DNA from: a virus
Reading direction: 5' to 3' (one strand)
Virus record (IMG/VR): IMGVR_UViG_3300035698_016663
Location: 1 to 40,431 of that record
Length of the DNA stretch: 40,431 bases
The notes under the pieces were generated by a model. That model did not search any database and was not told where the DNA came from. It saw only the letters and a program-made list of their open reading frames with translations. Every line of letters begins with the position of its first letter. Position 1 is the stretch's first letter. The position numbers and the translations under genes are program-made. Below are positions 28,583 to 37,900 of this stretch, one piece after another.

Positions 28583-29953
28583 ATGAAACTTAAAGCAGAC
28601 AACAGAGTCCTAATAAAGGACCAACCAAAAACAATACTTGCATCAGCAGTTTCAGCTGCAGGAACAACATTAACTGTTAAAAATAATGGAGGTTTAACTA
28701 TTAATGATTTTCTTCTTATCGGAAAAATAGGCGAAGAGAAAACAGAAATTAAGAGAATCTCAGCAACAGTAGTTGCAGGAACCTCTTTAACAGTAGCAGC
28801 GATAACATTCGACCACGATGAAAATACTGAGATTACAAAGATTGATTTTGACCAAGTAAGATTTTATAGAGGAGCAACATCAACAGCTTCAGCTTCAACA
28901 GCTTTAGCAGCAGCTCAAGCCATAGACCCAACAGAAATTTATTCTTACTATGAGGATGCTACCAATACTACAGGTTATGGATTCGTAAGATTTTATGATG
29001 CTACTGGAACAAGTTATTCTGTTTATTCAGATGCTATTCCTTACGCTACTGGTTATGGTCCAAGAATGCTAAGGGCTATGAGAAAGAGAGTGAGAGAATT
29101 CTTAAATGAAACTGATGAATTAAACAGTCCGATTACCAATGTAATGATTGATAAAGAAATTAACATTGCAGAGAAAAGAGTAGCTCACGTAAGACTTTGG
29201 AGCTTTTATGAGAAAACTAAATCATTCTCTTCTGTAGCAGACCAGTTTGAATATAGCTTAGCAACAGATGCTTTCAAATGCTTTGAAGCTAAATATAACA
29301 CTCAACCTTTAGCAGTAATTGTTTTGAGAAGATGGAACATGTTGAGATGGGATACCTTCCAAACTGGAGACCCAACACATTTCTGTATATGGAGAGATAA
29401 GGCTAAGGTTTATCCTTACCCAGATAGTTCTGCTAATACTACTACTTTGACTGGTAATCATACTGCAGCAATTGTTACTATAACAGCTGCTGATACTGAT
29501 GATTTTAAAGAACAAGGAAGAATCATTATTGGTTCAGAGGTTATTTCATATACTGGCAAAACTTCTACTACATTTACTGGATGTACAAGAGGGATAGAGG
29601 GGACTACACCTGCATCTCATTTATCTGCAGTTACAATTACAGAAAGAGATTTCATTTACTATTTCCAAGAAGAACCAACTGGATTAACAGATGAAACGGA
29701 TGAAACACTCATTCCAGACCCAGACATAGTAGCTTACAAAGCAGCTGCAGAATTAGCTTTAGGACAACTAGAGAAAGAGACACTACATGACAGATTGTTC
29801 GCTAAGTATAAGGACGCACTTAGAGAATTAAAGGATATAGATAGTCCTAAAATTAAAGGAAGTTTTGGGAGAGTAATTAATATGGAAAATGTTGTTAGTG
29901 ATTCTAATACATTAAGAAACCCGAATGACTTTCCATCAGGATTAAGTGGCTAA
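28583..29953 (+). CDS. Head-tail adaptor protein with N-terminal beta-domain insertion
   Basis: This 456-residue protein has a middle region RVREFLNETDELNSPITNVM with a helical RVAHVRLWSFYEKTKSF segment and PLAVIVLRRW strand, typical of the adaptor (gp4-like/tail tubular A) proteins of short-tailed phages that bind below the portal. The N-terminal 155 residues are beta-repeat domains (SAAGTTLTVKNNGG; DFLLIGKIGEEKTEI). A second such domain at about 290-350 (GRIIIGSEVISYTGKTSTTF) is inserted in the core. These may decorate the neck. It follows the mucin-like gene by 9 nt. Confidence 0.7.
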   Translation: MKLKADNRVLIKDQPKTILASAVSAAGTTLTVKNNGGLTINDFLLIGKIGEEKTEIKRISATVVAGTSLTVAAITFDHDENTEITKIDFDQVRFYRGATSTASASTALAAAQAIDPTEIYSYYEDATNTTGYGFVRFYDATGTSYSVYSDAIPYATGYGPRMLRAMRKRVREFLNETDELNSPITNVMIDKEINIAEKRVAHVRLWSFYEKTKSFSSVADQFEYSLATDAFKCFEAKYNTQPLAVIVLRRWNMLRWDTFQTGDPTHFCIWRDKAKVYPYPDSSANTTTLTGNHTAAIVTITAADTDDFKEQGRIIIGSEVISYTGKTSTTFTGCTRGIEGTTPASHLSAVTITERDFIYYFQEEPTGLTDETDETLIPDPDIVAYKAAAELALGQLEKETLHDRLFAKYKDALRELKDIDSPKIKGSFGRVINMENVVSDSNTLRNPNDFPSGLSG

Positions 29954-30035
29954 AAAAGAGAAAAAGAAAATTAAATGTCTTCTAGGATACAAAGAATGTA
30001 TCCAATGTGGATTAAAATGTAATGGCAATAAATAA
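29946..30035 (+). CDS. Possible Cys-rich micropeptide, 29 aa
   Basis: A GTG at 29946 overlaps the adaptor stop, and the frame ends at TAA 30033-30035 inside the start of the next gene. The product starts MAKKEKKKIKC and has four Cys in CLLGYKECIQCGLKC, suitable for one zinc. The gap is otherwise unexplained, and the double overlap resembles other genes here. Translation is uncertain. Confidence 0.35.
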   Translation: MAKKEKKKIKCLLGYKECIQCGLKCNGNK

Positions 30036-31467
30036 TTTCTACAATTTATCAGGAGGAATGAACGTGAAAACATCACCATTGATTTTAACTGATGCTGAAT
30101 CTGAGTTGATTCAGAACTATCATTTAGATACTTTGGGGGCTTTGACTAAGAGAAATGGAATACTTTACTTGATTGGACAAACAGTTAATAATAAAGCTAT
30201 TACTGGAATGTTTTGGTTTGAAGACAAACTTGGAGTAGACTATTCTAATATCTTAATATCTGTTGACACAACCATTAAAAAGATTGCTACTAATACTTGG
30301 TCTAATTCAGATACTGGCTTAACCGCTGGAGATGAATTATATTTCACTACTTTTGTAGATTATGTATTTAGACTTGATGGCAGGGGAGTGATGGAATCTA
30401 GTGCTGATTTATCTACTTGGGGAACAACAAATTGTTTGGCAGGGAGTTTAGTTCCTAAATATATTGCACTTTGGCAAGATAGGGTTTACGCTTTGAATGA
30501 TGCTAGTTCAACCAAATATCCATCTAGAATGTATTGGTCATCTCTTCCAACTGGTACTCCGTTAGCTTTAACTTGGACACCAGCCTCAGACTATGTAGAC
30601 GTAAATCCAGATGACAATGATGAGATTACTTGGGGTGAACCATTTGGTAAAGAACTTTTAATCTTTAAAAAGAAGTCAATGTATCGTTGGACTTTTGGAC
30701 AAGTTGAACCAGATAAGATTATTGATGTAGGAACTCCTCAAGGAAGGACGGTTAAACAAACAAGAAGTCTTTGTTTCTTTACTAATGAACAAGGCGTTTA
30801 TGTTTATCTTGGACAAGGGCAACCAACTTTAATTTCTAAAAAAGTTCAACCATTTATAGATGCAATTACAGACTTTGACGATTTAAGAGCAGAAGTGGAT
30901 AGAGACCATTATTATTTATATATAGGGGATGTGACTGTTAAGGGAGTCGATTATGCAAATACAATGCTGGTTTATACAATATCTAACAAATCTTGGCATA
31001 TAGAAACCTATCCATTTGAAATTAAATCTATGGCTAGAATGCAAAGGAAAACATTGGGTACTACAGAAATTTATGACAGTATTTACTTAGGAGATGATGA
31101 CGGATTTATTTACAGGAAGGATGTTGGAGTTGTTGATTATTTAGGAACAACTGCCAAATCAATTAATGGTAAAATTATTAGTAAAGAATTTACTCTTCAA
31201 AACTTTCCAAAAGAATCTATTTTAGAACAATTATTTATTGCTGCTACAGACCCTGGCGGAGTGCAAGTAGGATATAGATTAAATAGAGCAAAAGACTTCA
31301 AAGCTTGGAAAGACCTAAAACAAAGATTTACAGAGGGTAGGGTTAGTGGTAGAGGAAAGACAATACAATTTGTTTTAACAGATAATTCAAAAACATCATC
31401 CAGTATTGAGGGTTATTCAGTAGAAGTTAAGATAGAAGAAACTAACAGAAGAGAAAAAAATGGCTAG
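30022..31467 (+). CDS. Tail nozzle/hub beta-propeller-like protein
   Basis: This 481-residue beta-rich protein begins NLSGGMNVKTSPLILTDAES and proceeds through repeats such as RVYALNDASSTKYPSRMYWS, WGEPFGKELLIFKKKSMYRW and TNEQGVYVYLGQGQPTLIS. This pattern is that of the nozzle (T7 gp12/P22 gp10-like) proteins of short-tailed phages, which plug and extend the tail below the adaptor. Position after the adaptor and before the fibre supports it. It overlaps the fibre gene by 8 nt. Confidence 0.72.
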   Translation: MAINNFYNLSGGMNVKTSPLILTDAESELIQNYHLDTLGALTKRNGILYLIGQTVNNKAITGMFWFEDKLGVDYSNILISVDTTIKKIATNTWSNSDTGLTAGDELYFTTFVDYVFRLDGRGVMESSADLSTWGTTNCLAGSLVPKYIALWQDRVYALNDASSTKYPSRMYWSSLPTGTPLALTWTPASDYVDVNPDDNDEITWGEPFGKELLIFKKKSMYRWTFGQVEPDKIIDVGTPQGRTVKQTRSLCFFTNEQGVYVYLGQGQPTLISKKVQPFIDAITDFDDLRAEVDRDHYYLYIGDVTVKGVDYANTMLVYTISNKSWHIETYPFEIKSMARMQRKTLGTTEIYDSIYLGDDDGFIYRKDVGVVDYLGTTAKSINGKIISKEFTLQNFPKESILEQLFIAATDPGGVQVGYRLNRAKDFKAWKDLKQRFTEGRVSGRGKTIQFVLTDNSKTSSSIEGYSVEVKIEETNRREKNG

Positions 31468-33421
31468 ACTAGAGGATTATTCCTTACAATTTGACGAATT
31501 TTTAAACAACAGAGGTTCACTTTTGGTAGAACAAAATGAATTATCTTCTTTGGTTGACCAATTATTGGGTGGAATGTCTGCTGACATGTTACAGTCTGGA
31601 GTCTTTGGAGCTTATGATAGTGAGAGTGGTATTCAATTTGATGGCGACCCAGCTAATCAGATTAGTTATATTCAGTCTCGTAACTTTGTGGCTGGTTCTA
31701 CTGGATTCAGACTTGATAGCAATGGATTAATTCAAGCTACTTCTCTTGTTTTGGTAGGCGGAACTCTTAGTTCTGGAAAAACCTCTTTCACAGATAGCAC
31801 TAATGCAGGTTATTATTTTAGTACTGATGGACTATATGCTGGAGCTGCAAGTGATGCAAACTATCTTAAATATGATATTGGTGGTGGAACTTTTGTATTA
31901 TATGGAATGGCTGTAAATTCTGCTGCTATAGACAATGCTTCTACTGTAGGCGGAAGAACTGCAAGTGTATTAGCTGCGGCAATCGATGCTAGTGGTCACT
32001 TCGCAGATGATGCAATTGATACAGCAAATAAAAATATTATAGATGCGTTCACTTTCGGAGTTTCTGGAGCATTACAAATTGGTACTTATTCAATAGGAGT
32101 TAGTGGAGATTTGAAAATAAGTCCTAATGGTATTTTGGCAAGAGACGATTCAGGAGCAACTACATTCTCTATTGATGGAACAACTGGAGTAGCTGTATTG
32201 AATGGATTGGTTGTTGGAACAAATGTAGGATTAGGAACAGCTGAAGATAGTGCAGGAGTAACTACAATTGTTGGAGCTACTGTAACTACAGGATATGTTA
32301 ATGCTTTATCTGTTATAGCTGGAAGTGTTGCTGCAGAGAATTTGACAGGAACATATGTTACTGGTTTTATTGTCAGAACATCAAATACTACTACAAGAGT
32401 TGAAATGAGTTCTGTAGACAATACTTTATCTGTTTACGATAGTGGAAACAAAAGGGTTGTTATAGGTAGCGGGGTAGTAGCATTTTTAACTGCAGCAGAA
32501 TTAGGTTCTGGAGAAATTTATGGATTAGGAACTAATCAATTAGGCTTTAATGTTAGTGGTAGTGGAGATTATGGAATGAGTGCTTCAGCATTTTATGGAT
32601 TGTCTGATGATACATATGACCTTGGAACTACATCCCTTCAATGGCAAGATTTATATATAGATGGAACGGCTTATATAGATGCATTAAGTATGGGAGGGCA
32701 TATAACGCCAGAAACAGATGATGCCTATGATTTGGGTGGTGCTTCTTATCAATTTAGAAATCTTTATGTAGATGGAACAGCTAATATAGATGCTGTTAGT
32801 TTATTGGGAAATATTATACCCGAAGCTTCTAATTCATCTACTTTAGGAAATACAACTTATCCTTTTGGAACTACTTGGTTAGGACAAACTAGAGCAAGAT
32901 TATTATACCCAGCAACTAATGCTACTTATGATTTAGGAACATCATCTATTGAATGGAGAAGTTTATATGTTGATAAAATCTATGATGGAAGTACTCAACA
33001 AATACAATTTGAAAGTTTTATGACAGAGTTTTTAACACCAATTAGGTTAGATAATCAAAATGCTTATCCTGCTTCCAATCTTGAAATTGGACAAATGTAT
33101 TATCATACTGGAGAGGATGATGTGAGAGTAAGGCGTGGAGATAGTTCTTGGTCAGATTTATGTTGGTATGATGAAAGAAACGTTGCTTCCCCAATCCCAA
33201 CTTATTCAGAAGGATTAAAAGAATTAAAGAAAATTAAAGCACCAAAAATGATAAAAGGAATACTGACATATGATACAGAAGACTTCCCAGAATCTTTCCA
33301 ATTAGAAAGAAAGGGTGGAAAAAGAGACAAAGACCATATAGACTTAAAATCAGTTGTAGGTTTATTATTAAAAACAAATCAAGAGCTTTTGGCAAAAGTT
33401 GAAGCACTTGAAGCAAAATAA
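31460..33421 (+). CDS. Tail fibre/appendage protein with YDLG-LYVDG repeats
   Basis: This 653-residue protein has a helical N-terminal region that probably docks on the tail. A long Gly/Ala/Ser/Thr-rich beta region follows, then three to four fibre repeats of the form YDLGTSS-x-W-x-LYVDG (for example TYDLGTTSLQWQDLYIDG and AYDLGGASYQFRNLYVDG at about residues 385-450, and again near 490). The C-terminus has a short trimeric-type coiled coil (LLLKTNQELLAKVEALEAK). No enzymatic depolymerase motif was seen. It is a likely receptor-binding or receptor-positioning protein. Confidence 0.72.
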   Translation: MARLEDYSLQFDEFLNNRGSLLVEQNELSSLVDQLLGGMSADMLQSGVFGAYDSESGIQFDGDPANQISYIQSRNFVAGSTGFRLDSNGLIQATSLVLVGGTLSSGKTSFTDSTNAGYYFSTDGLYAGAASDANYLKYDIGGGTFVLYGMAVNSAAIDNASTVGGRTASVLAAAIDASGHFADDAIDTANKNIIDAFTFGVSGALQIGTYSIGVSGDLKISPNGILARDDSGATTFSIDGTTGVAVLNGLVVGTNVGLGTAEDSAGVTTIVGATVTTGYVNALSVIAGSVAAENLTGTYVTGFIVRTSNTTTRVEMSSVDNTLSVYDSGNKRVVIGSGVVAFLTAAELGSGEIYGLGTNQLGFNVSGSGDYGMSASAFYGLSDDTYDLGTTSLQWQDLYIDGTAYIDALSMGGHITPETDDAYDLGGASYQFRNLYVDGTANIDAVSLLGNIIPEASNSSTLGNTTYPFGTTWLGQTRARLLYPATNATYDLGTSSIEWRSLYVDKIYDGSTQQIQFESFMTEFLTPIRLDNQNAYPASNLEIGQMYYHTGEDDVRVRRGDSSWSDLCWYDERNVASPIPTYSEGLKELKKIKAPKMIKGILTYDTEDFPESFQLERKGGKRDKDHIDLKSVVGLLLKTNQELLAKVEALEAK

Positions 33422-33425
33422 ATAT

Positions 33426-33614
33426 ATGAGTAAAAAAAATAAGAAGTTAATAGATAAAAAGGTCGTTAAAAAAAGAAAATCTGTACAGGCTCTGAAAAAA
33501 GAAAGGATAGAGCTTGTGCAAAAGATTCAATTCTTTGAACAAAATAAAACAAAGGCATTGGTGAGATTAGGAGAAGTTCAAGGAATACTAAAATATTTAG
33601 GCGAGGGAGGATAA
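33426..33614 (+). CDS. Small basic coiled-coil protein, 62 aa
   Basis: The start at ATG 33426 (MSKKNKKLIDKKVVKKRK) follows the fibre stop by 4 nt; a longer frame would overlap the fibre. A Lys-rich N-terminus precedes a single coiled coil (ALKKERIELVQKIQFFEQNK) and a GEVQGILKYLGEGG end. Possible fibre chaperone or virion protein; no family recognised. Confidence 0.5.
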   Translation: MSKKNKKLIDKKVVKKRKSVQALKKERIELVQKIQFFEQNKTKALVRLGEVQGILKYLGEGG

Positions 33615-33619
33615 AACAA

Positions 33620-34930
33620 ATGGCAAAAAATACAGCGATATCAATTCAAGACTACTTAGAAGAAAAAGGTGAAGCTGGAGATTACAGCTCTAGGAAGACT
33701 TTGTATGGAGATAGTGGGCTAGAGCAAAGACTCGGCTCTTATAGAGGAGGTCCCCAACAAAACACAGCATTGCTTAACTACAGAAGGGAGCAAGATGCTT
33801 TAACAAGAGATGACAAAATCCAGTCTGCACAAGAGAAATTAGATGCAATCAAGCAGAAGGCTGCTGGTTTAACATCAATGGTTAAACAAGTAACTCAACT
33901 TCACGAAGCTGGAGTAGACATAGACCCATCAACAACTAGGTTTAGTGCAACTAAAGAATACTCTGAGGCTTATGGAGAAGACGTAACAAAAGACGAACCA
34001 GGGGCTGTAAGGTATAATCCAGTAACTAACCAACCTGAAGTTTTGAAGGATGGAGGTCAATGGGAAAAAATTACCCCAGGTGGTGAAGGCGGTGAAGGTA
34101 GTGAAGGTGAAGAGATTATCAATCCTTTAAATGATGATGATATTTCTAATATCATTGAAGATATTTCTACTGGAGATATAACAAGCCCAGAATTAGAACT
34201 TACAAAAGCCAAGTTAAAACTGAAAGAAGGGTCTGAAAAAGACAGAGTTAAAGCAGCATTAAATAGTGCAAGGAACGCTTTGGCTTCTAGAGGAATGACA
34301 TTCTCTGGATTAAGAACTGATACCGAAGCTAGAATACAAGCAGAACATCTTTCTAATATGTCTGGTATCTCTCTTGACTTAGCTAGTGCTATTGTTTCAG
34401 CTGCTCGTTCAGAACAATCTGCTAGGAAGCCAGAATACAGAAGTGTAGGCGGAGACTTATACGCTATAAGACCAGGACAGGAACCAGAGAAAGTTATTTC
34501 TGCTCCAAGAGAAGTAGAGTCTATGACATTTGACGGAAGAAAATGGGAAAGAAATGCAGATACTGGAGAATGGCAATTAGCCTTTGAGGCTCCAAGACAA
34601 TTTGAATCTGGAACTCCAACCTCCTTCAAAGAATGGACGTTAGCTGGAGGTCAGACTGGAACTGGACTTGGATATAATGAATGGATAGAGAATAACGATG
34701 CTGACCCAATTACACTTTCAAAGAGTCAAATTAGAGATTTAACTGTTATGGGCGTTACTGAAGTTGTGAGTACTGGAATTTTCGAAGATATGGCAGCAGG
34801 ATATACACCATCACAGATTGAGAATAATTTAAAATCTCAAATGGGAGAAGAAAAAGGTGCATCTGCATACAAGAAATTTATAGAATTCATGGACAAAGAA
34901 AAGAAAAAAGGATTCTTCGGAGAATACTAA
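33620..34930 (+). CDS. Putative internal virion/ejection protein, 436 aa
   Basis: This soluble protein has a helical N-terminal region (LNYRREQDALTRDDKIQSAQ), a Gly/Glu-rich linker near residues 150-165, and a helical Ala-rich middle (VKAALNSARNALASRGMTFS; ISLDLASAIVSAARSEQS). The latter pattern is seen in ejected proteins of short-tailed phages. A C-terminal GTGLGYNEWIENNDADPI and helical end follow. It lies between the tail genes and the 1472-residue protein, the place of the ejection module in P22- and T7-like genomes. No catalytic motif was seen. Confidence 0.5.
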   Translation: MAKNTAISIQDYLEEKGEAGDYSSRKTLYGDSGLEQRLGSYRGGPQQNTALLNYRREQDALTRDDKIQSAQEKLDAIKQKAAGLTSMVKQVTQLHEAGVDIDPSTTRFSATKEYSEAYGEDVTKDEPGAVRYNPVTNQPEVLKDGGQWEKITPGGEGGEGSEGEEIINPLNDDDISNIIEDISTGDITSPELELTKAKLKLKEGSEKDRVKAALNSARNALASRGMTFSGLRTDTEARIQAEHLSNMSGISLDLASAIVSAARSEQSARKPEYRSVGGDLYAIRPGQEPEKVISAPREVESMTFDGRKWERNADTGEWQLAFEAPRQFESGTPTSFKEWTLAGGQTGTGLGYNEWIENNDADPITLSKSQIRDLTVMGVTEVVSTGIFEDMAAGYTPSQIENNLKSQMGEEKGASAYKKFIEFMDKEKKKGFFGEY

Positions 34931-34934
34931 AATT

Positions 34935-37900
34935 ATGGCTGACTATATTCCATTAAGCCGACAAGGCATAAAACCTGAGGAAGATACCAAGGGGTATATT
35001 CCTTTACAACAACAAACTCCAGAAAGTAGGGAGAGGCTTTTCAATTGGGTTGACCAACAAGAGAAAATTAAAGTAGCTCAAGAAGAAGGCGAAAAAGCAT
35101 TCAAAGACGCTGAAGACCAAGCAAGACTAACAAGTATTGCCACAGAAACAGTCAAGGGTGTTTTTAAGAAACAAACTTGGAGTAAATTGAAAAACATTGT
35201 TTCTGAAGATATAGGAGCTTTGAAACATTTTCTTCCCGCTTTGAAAGAAACTCTTTTTGATAAACCAACTATTCCAATGGTTATACAGGAGTTTAGCGAT
35301 ACATTCCTCCCAACAAGAATGCTGGGAGCTTTAGACAAGCACTTCGGACTTAGTGAAAAGATGGAAGAGATTGAAGAGAATATAGAAGCTAGAACTCAAG
35401 GAATTAGAAAAACCTTAGGAATGACTCAAACAACAGAAGGAGATAGAGCTGTATTAAGACAAAAAGCTTTAGAAGATTATGGTAAGGAATTAGAACAAAT
35501 TGAAGTTGCTAAAGGAGAAATGCCTTTAGCTACTTATAGTGCAAGTCTATTAGGTCACGTAGGTAGTGCATATTTTTATGGAAAAATGTTTGCACCATTA
35601 GACAAATTGGTAGCAGCTAAAATACCATTATCAACTCAAGTTTTTAATTCAACTCTAGGTGAAATTGCGAAGGCTTTGCCATCTTCAATAAGCACCGCTA
35701 CAACTATCAGAACATTAACTGAGGTTGCTGGACAATTAGAGTCTGGAGAATTTAGTATGTTAAATGTAGGAAGAGAGTTTATCAAAGGTGTAGGATGGGG
35801 AACTGGAATGGCTGTAGTTTCAGGATTACCAACCGTACCACAACAAACAGGATGGGCTGCTATTTTAGGAGGGGGAATGGTTGCTGCAGAAAAACTACTT
35901 GTGAATGGTGAGATTACTAAAGAAGACTTCCCAGATATTGTTACAAACGCTGCAGTTACAGCCTTAATAGTAAACATCGGAGCTAACGCAAGAACAAAAC
36001 AATTCCAAAGAAACTACCAAGATGCTTTCCAGAAATATGTTGTTTCTGAGAATCTTCCTGGAGATAAAGCATTGAAGGAGCAGACTGTTGACTTATTAGC
36101 AAAATTGAATGCTAGTGTAGTTAGTGCTGGACCTGGAACTCCAGAAGGAAAGTTAGCCCAGAGTGCTTTTAATAAGATTTATGCAAATACTCTTTTGAAG
36201 GAAGGGGTTGATTATGTGAAGGTTGATGAGCTTGGCAATATTGTTAAAGGAGGTACACCGCCAAAATCATTATCAGAACTTCTTACCCCAGAAGAGAAAT
36301 TTATTATAGAACAAATAAATCAAACAGTAGGGAATCCACCTCCACTAGTCGGAGAACTTTTTAGAGAGGCTCCATTAGTTAGAGAGGCTGAGACTCCCGA
36401 TATTATATCTCAATTAGATAACGTTATTATACCTGCTATAAACGCAGAGATAGGTGTCCCAGCATTACCAGCAACCCCTGGTTTGCCACCAACATTAATT
36501 GAGGCTGGTTTGCCAGTATCAATAATGGTGGAAGACTTAGGCAAAGAGGAACAGGTGTTAGTTAAAGTTTTCAATAAAGAAAAGAACGGTTTTGTAAACG
36601 TTGGTGAAGTGAAAGCAATTCAGAATTCTATTGTAAATGACCCTGCAATTGTTAAAGCTTACGAAAAAGGTGTGGAGAAAGAAAAGGAATTAGCCAAGAA
36701 AGAGGGAGAAAGAGGCTCTGTAAAACTACCTACTTCTAACTTAAAAGATAAGATTTCAGAACAAGTTAGTGGAATTGTCAACCATATAGAAGATATTGTA
36801 AAACCATTTGCTTTCTATCCAGACCTTCCAATGGAACTAAGAAACGATGTCAGAAAATTCATCGGTTACATTGGTCAGGCTGAAAAGAGTGTATATGAAA
36901 TAGCGGGTACTGCTATATGGGGAGGGCTTACTGAGAAAGAGGTAGCAGATTCAGTAGAAATTATATTTGCAAGGAATGAGGTAGCCAGACAAAAGCAATC
37001 AAGAGGAAACCCAGAGATTACACTATCAGAAGCAACACAAACATTATCTGAGTTAGAGTCTAAGGCTTCTCAGAAAATTATTGACTCTACAAAGGTTTGG
37101 AAACAAGCAGCTTCAATTGCTAGAACTAAATTAGGATTGCCAGACAACGCTGGGTTTGATGACTATGCTCCACTTTATGTAAAGGATTATACTATAGGCT
37201 CTACATTTAGTGTTGGTTTACCGTCCACATTAAAAAATCCATTTAAGGGATATACCAAAAAAGCTAAGGGAACTACTAAAGAATATATCAAAAGTTCTGA
37301 TGCCCTATTGGGTTATCTTCTTCAAGTTGAATATCATAATTTATTAGAGGCATTTATTAAAGATACTGCAAAGAGATATGATATTACGACAAAACTTTCT
37401 AAGGCACAAAAGACTGCTTTATTTGGAATGACCAAGGGAGGCAAAACTAGAAGCTATGCTAAACCTGGGAGAGTCTATATTATAGATGATGAAAAATATA
37501 CAGCTTACTCACCAGATGCCCCATTCACAAGACAACTATATCCTACAGTTGGTGGCTTAATGGTAGTGGGCGGATACAAAAAGACATTTTTATTACCAGA
37601 AAACATATATTCTGCATTCAAATCCTTCGTTGAGAAGGGTAACAGACCATTATATCTAATTAATAGAGCTGTTGGATTCTGGAAAACAATGGCTATTATG
37701 GCTAGAGCTGGTTCATTTAACTTGAACAATATGATTGGAGATACTTGGATGGCTCTAATGCAGTCTCCAGAACCAATAAAATTATTGGATGAGGTTCAAA
37801 TTGCTATCTCATACCTGACAACTAAAGTTGGAGAATATACTCCTTATCAAAAGAAATTAGACAATTTTGTAAATAAACACGTAATTCTAGAGGCAGGATA

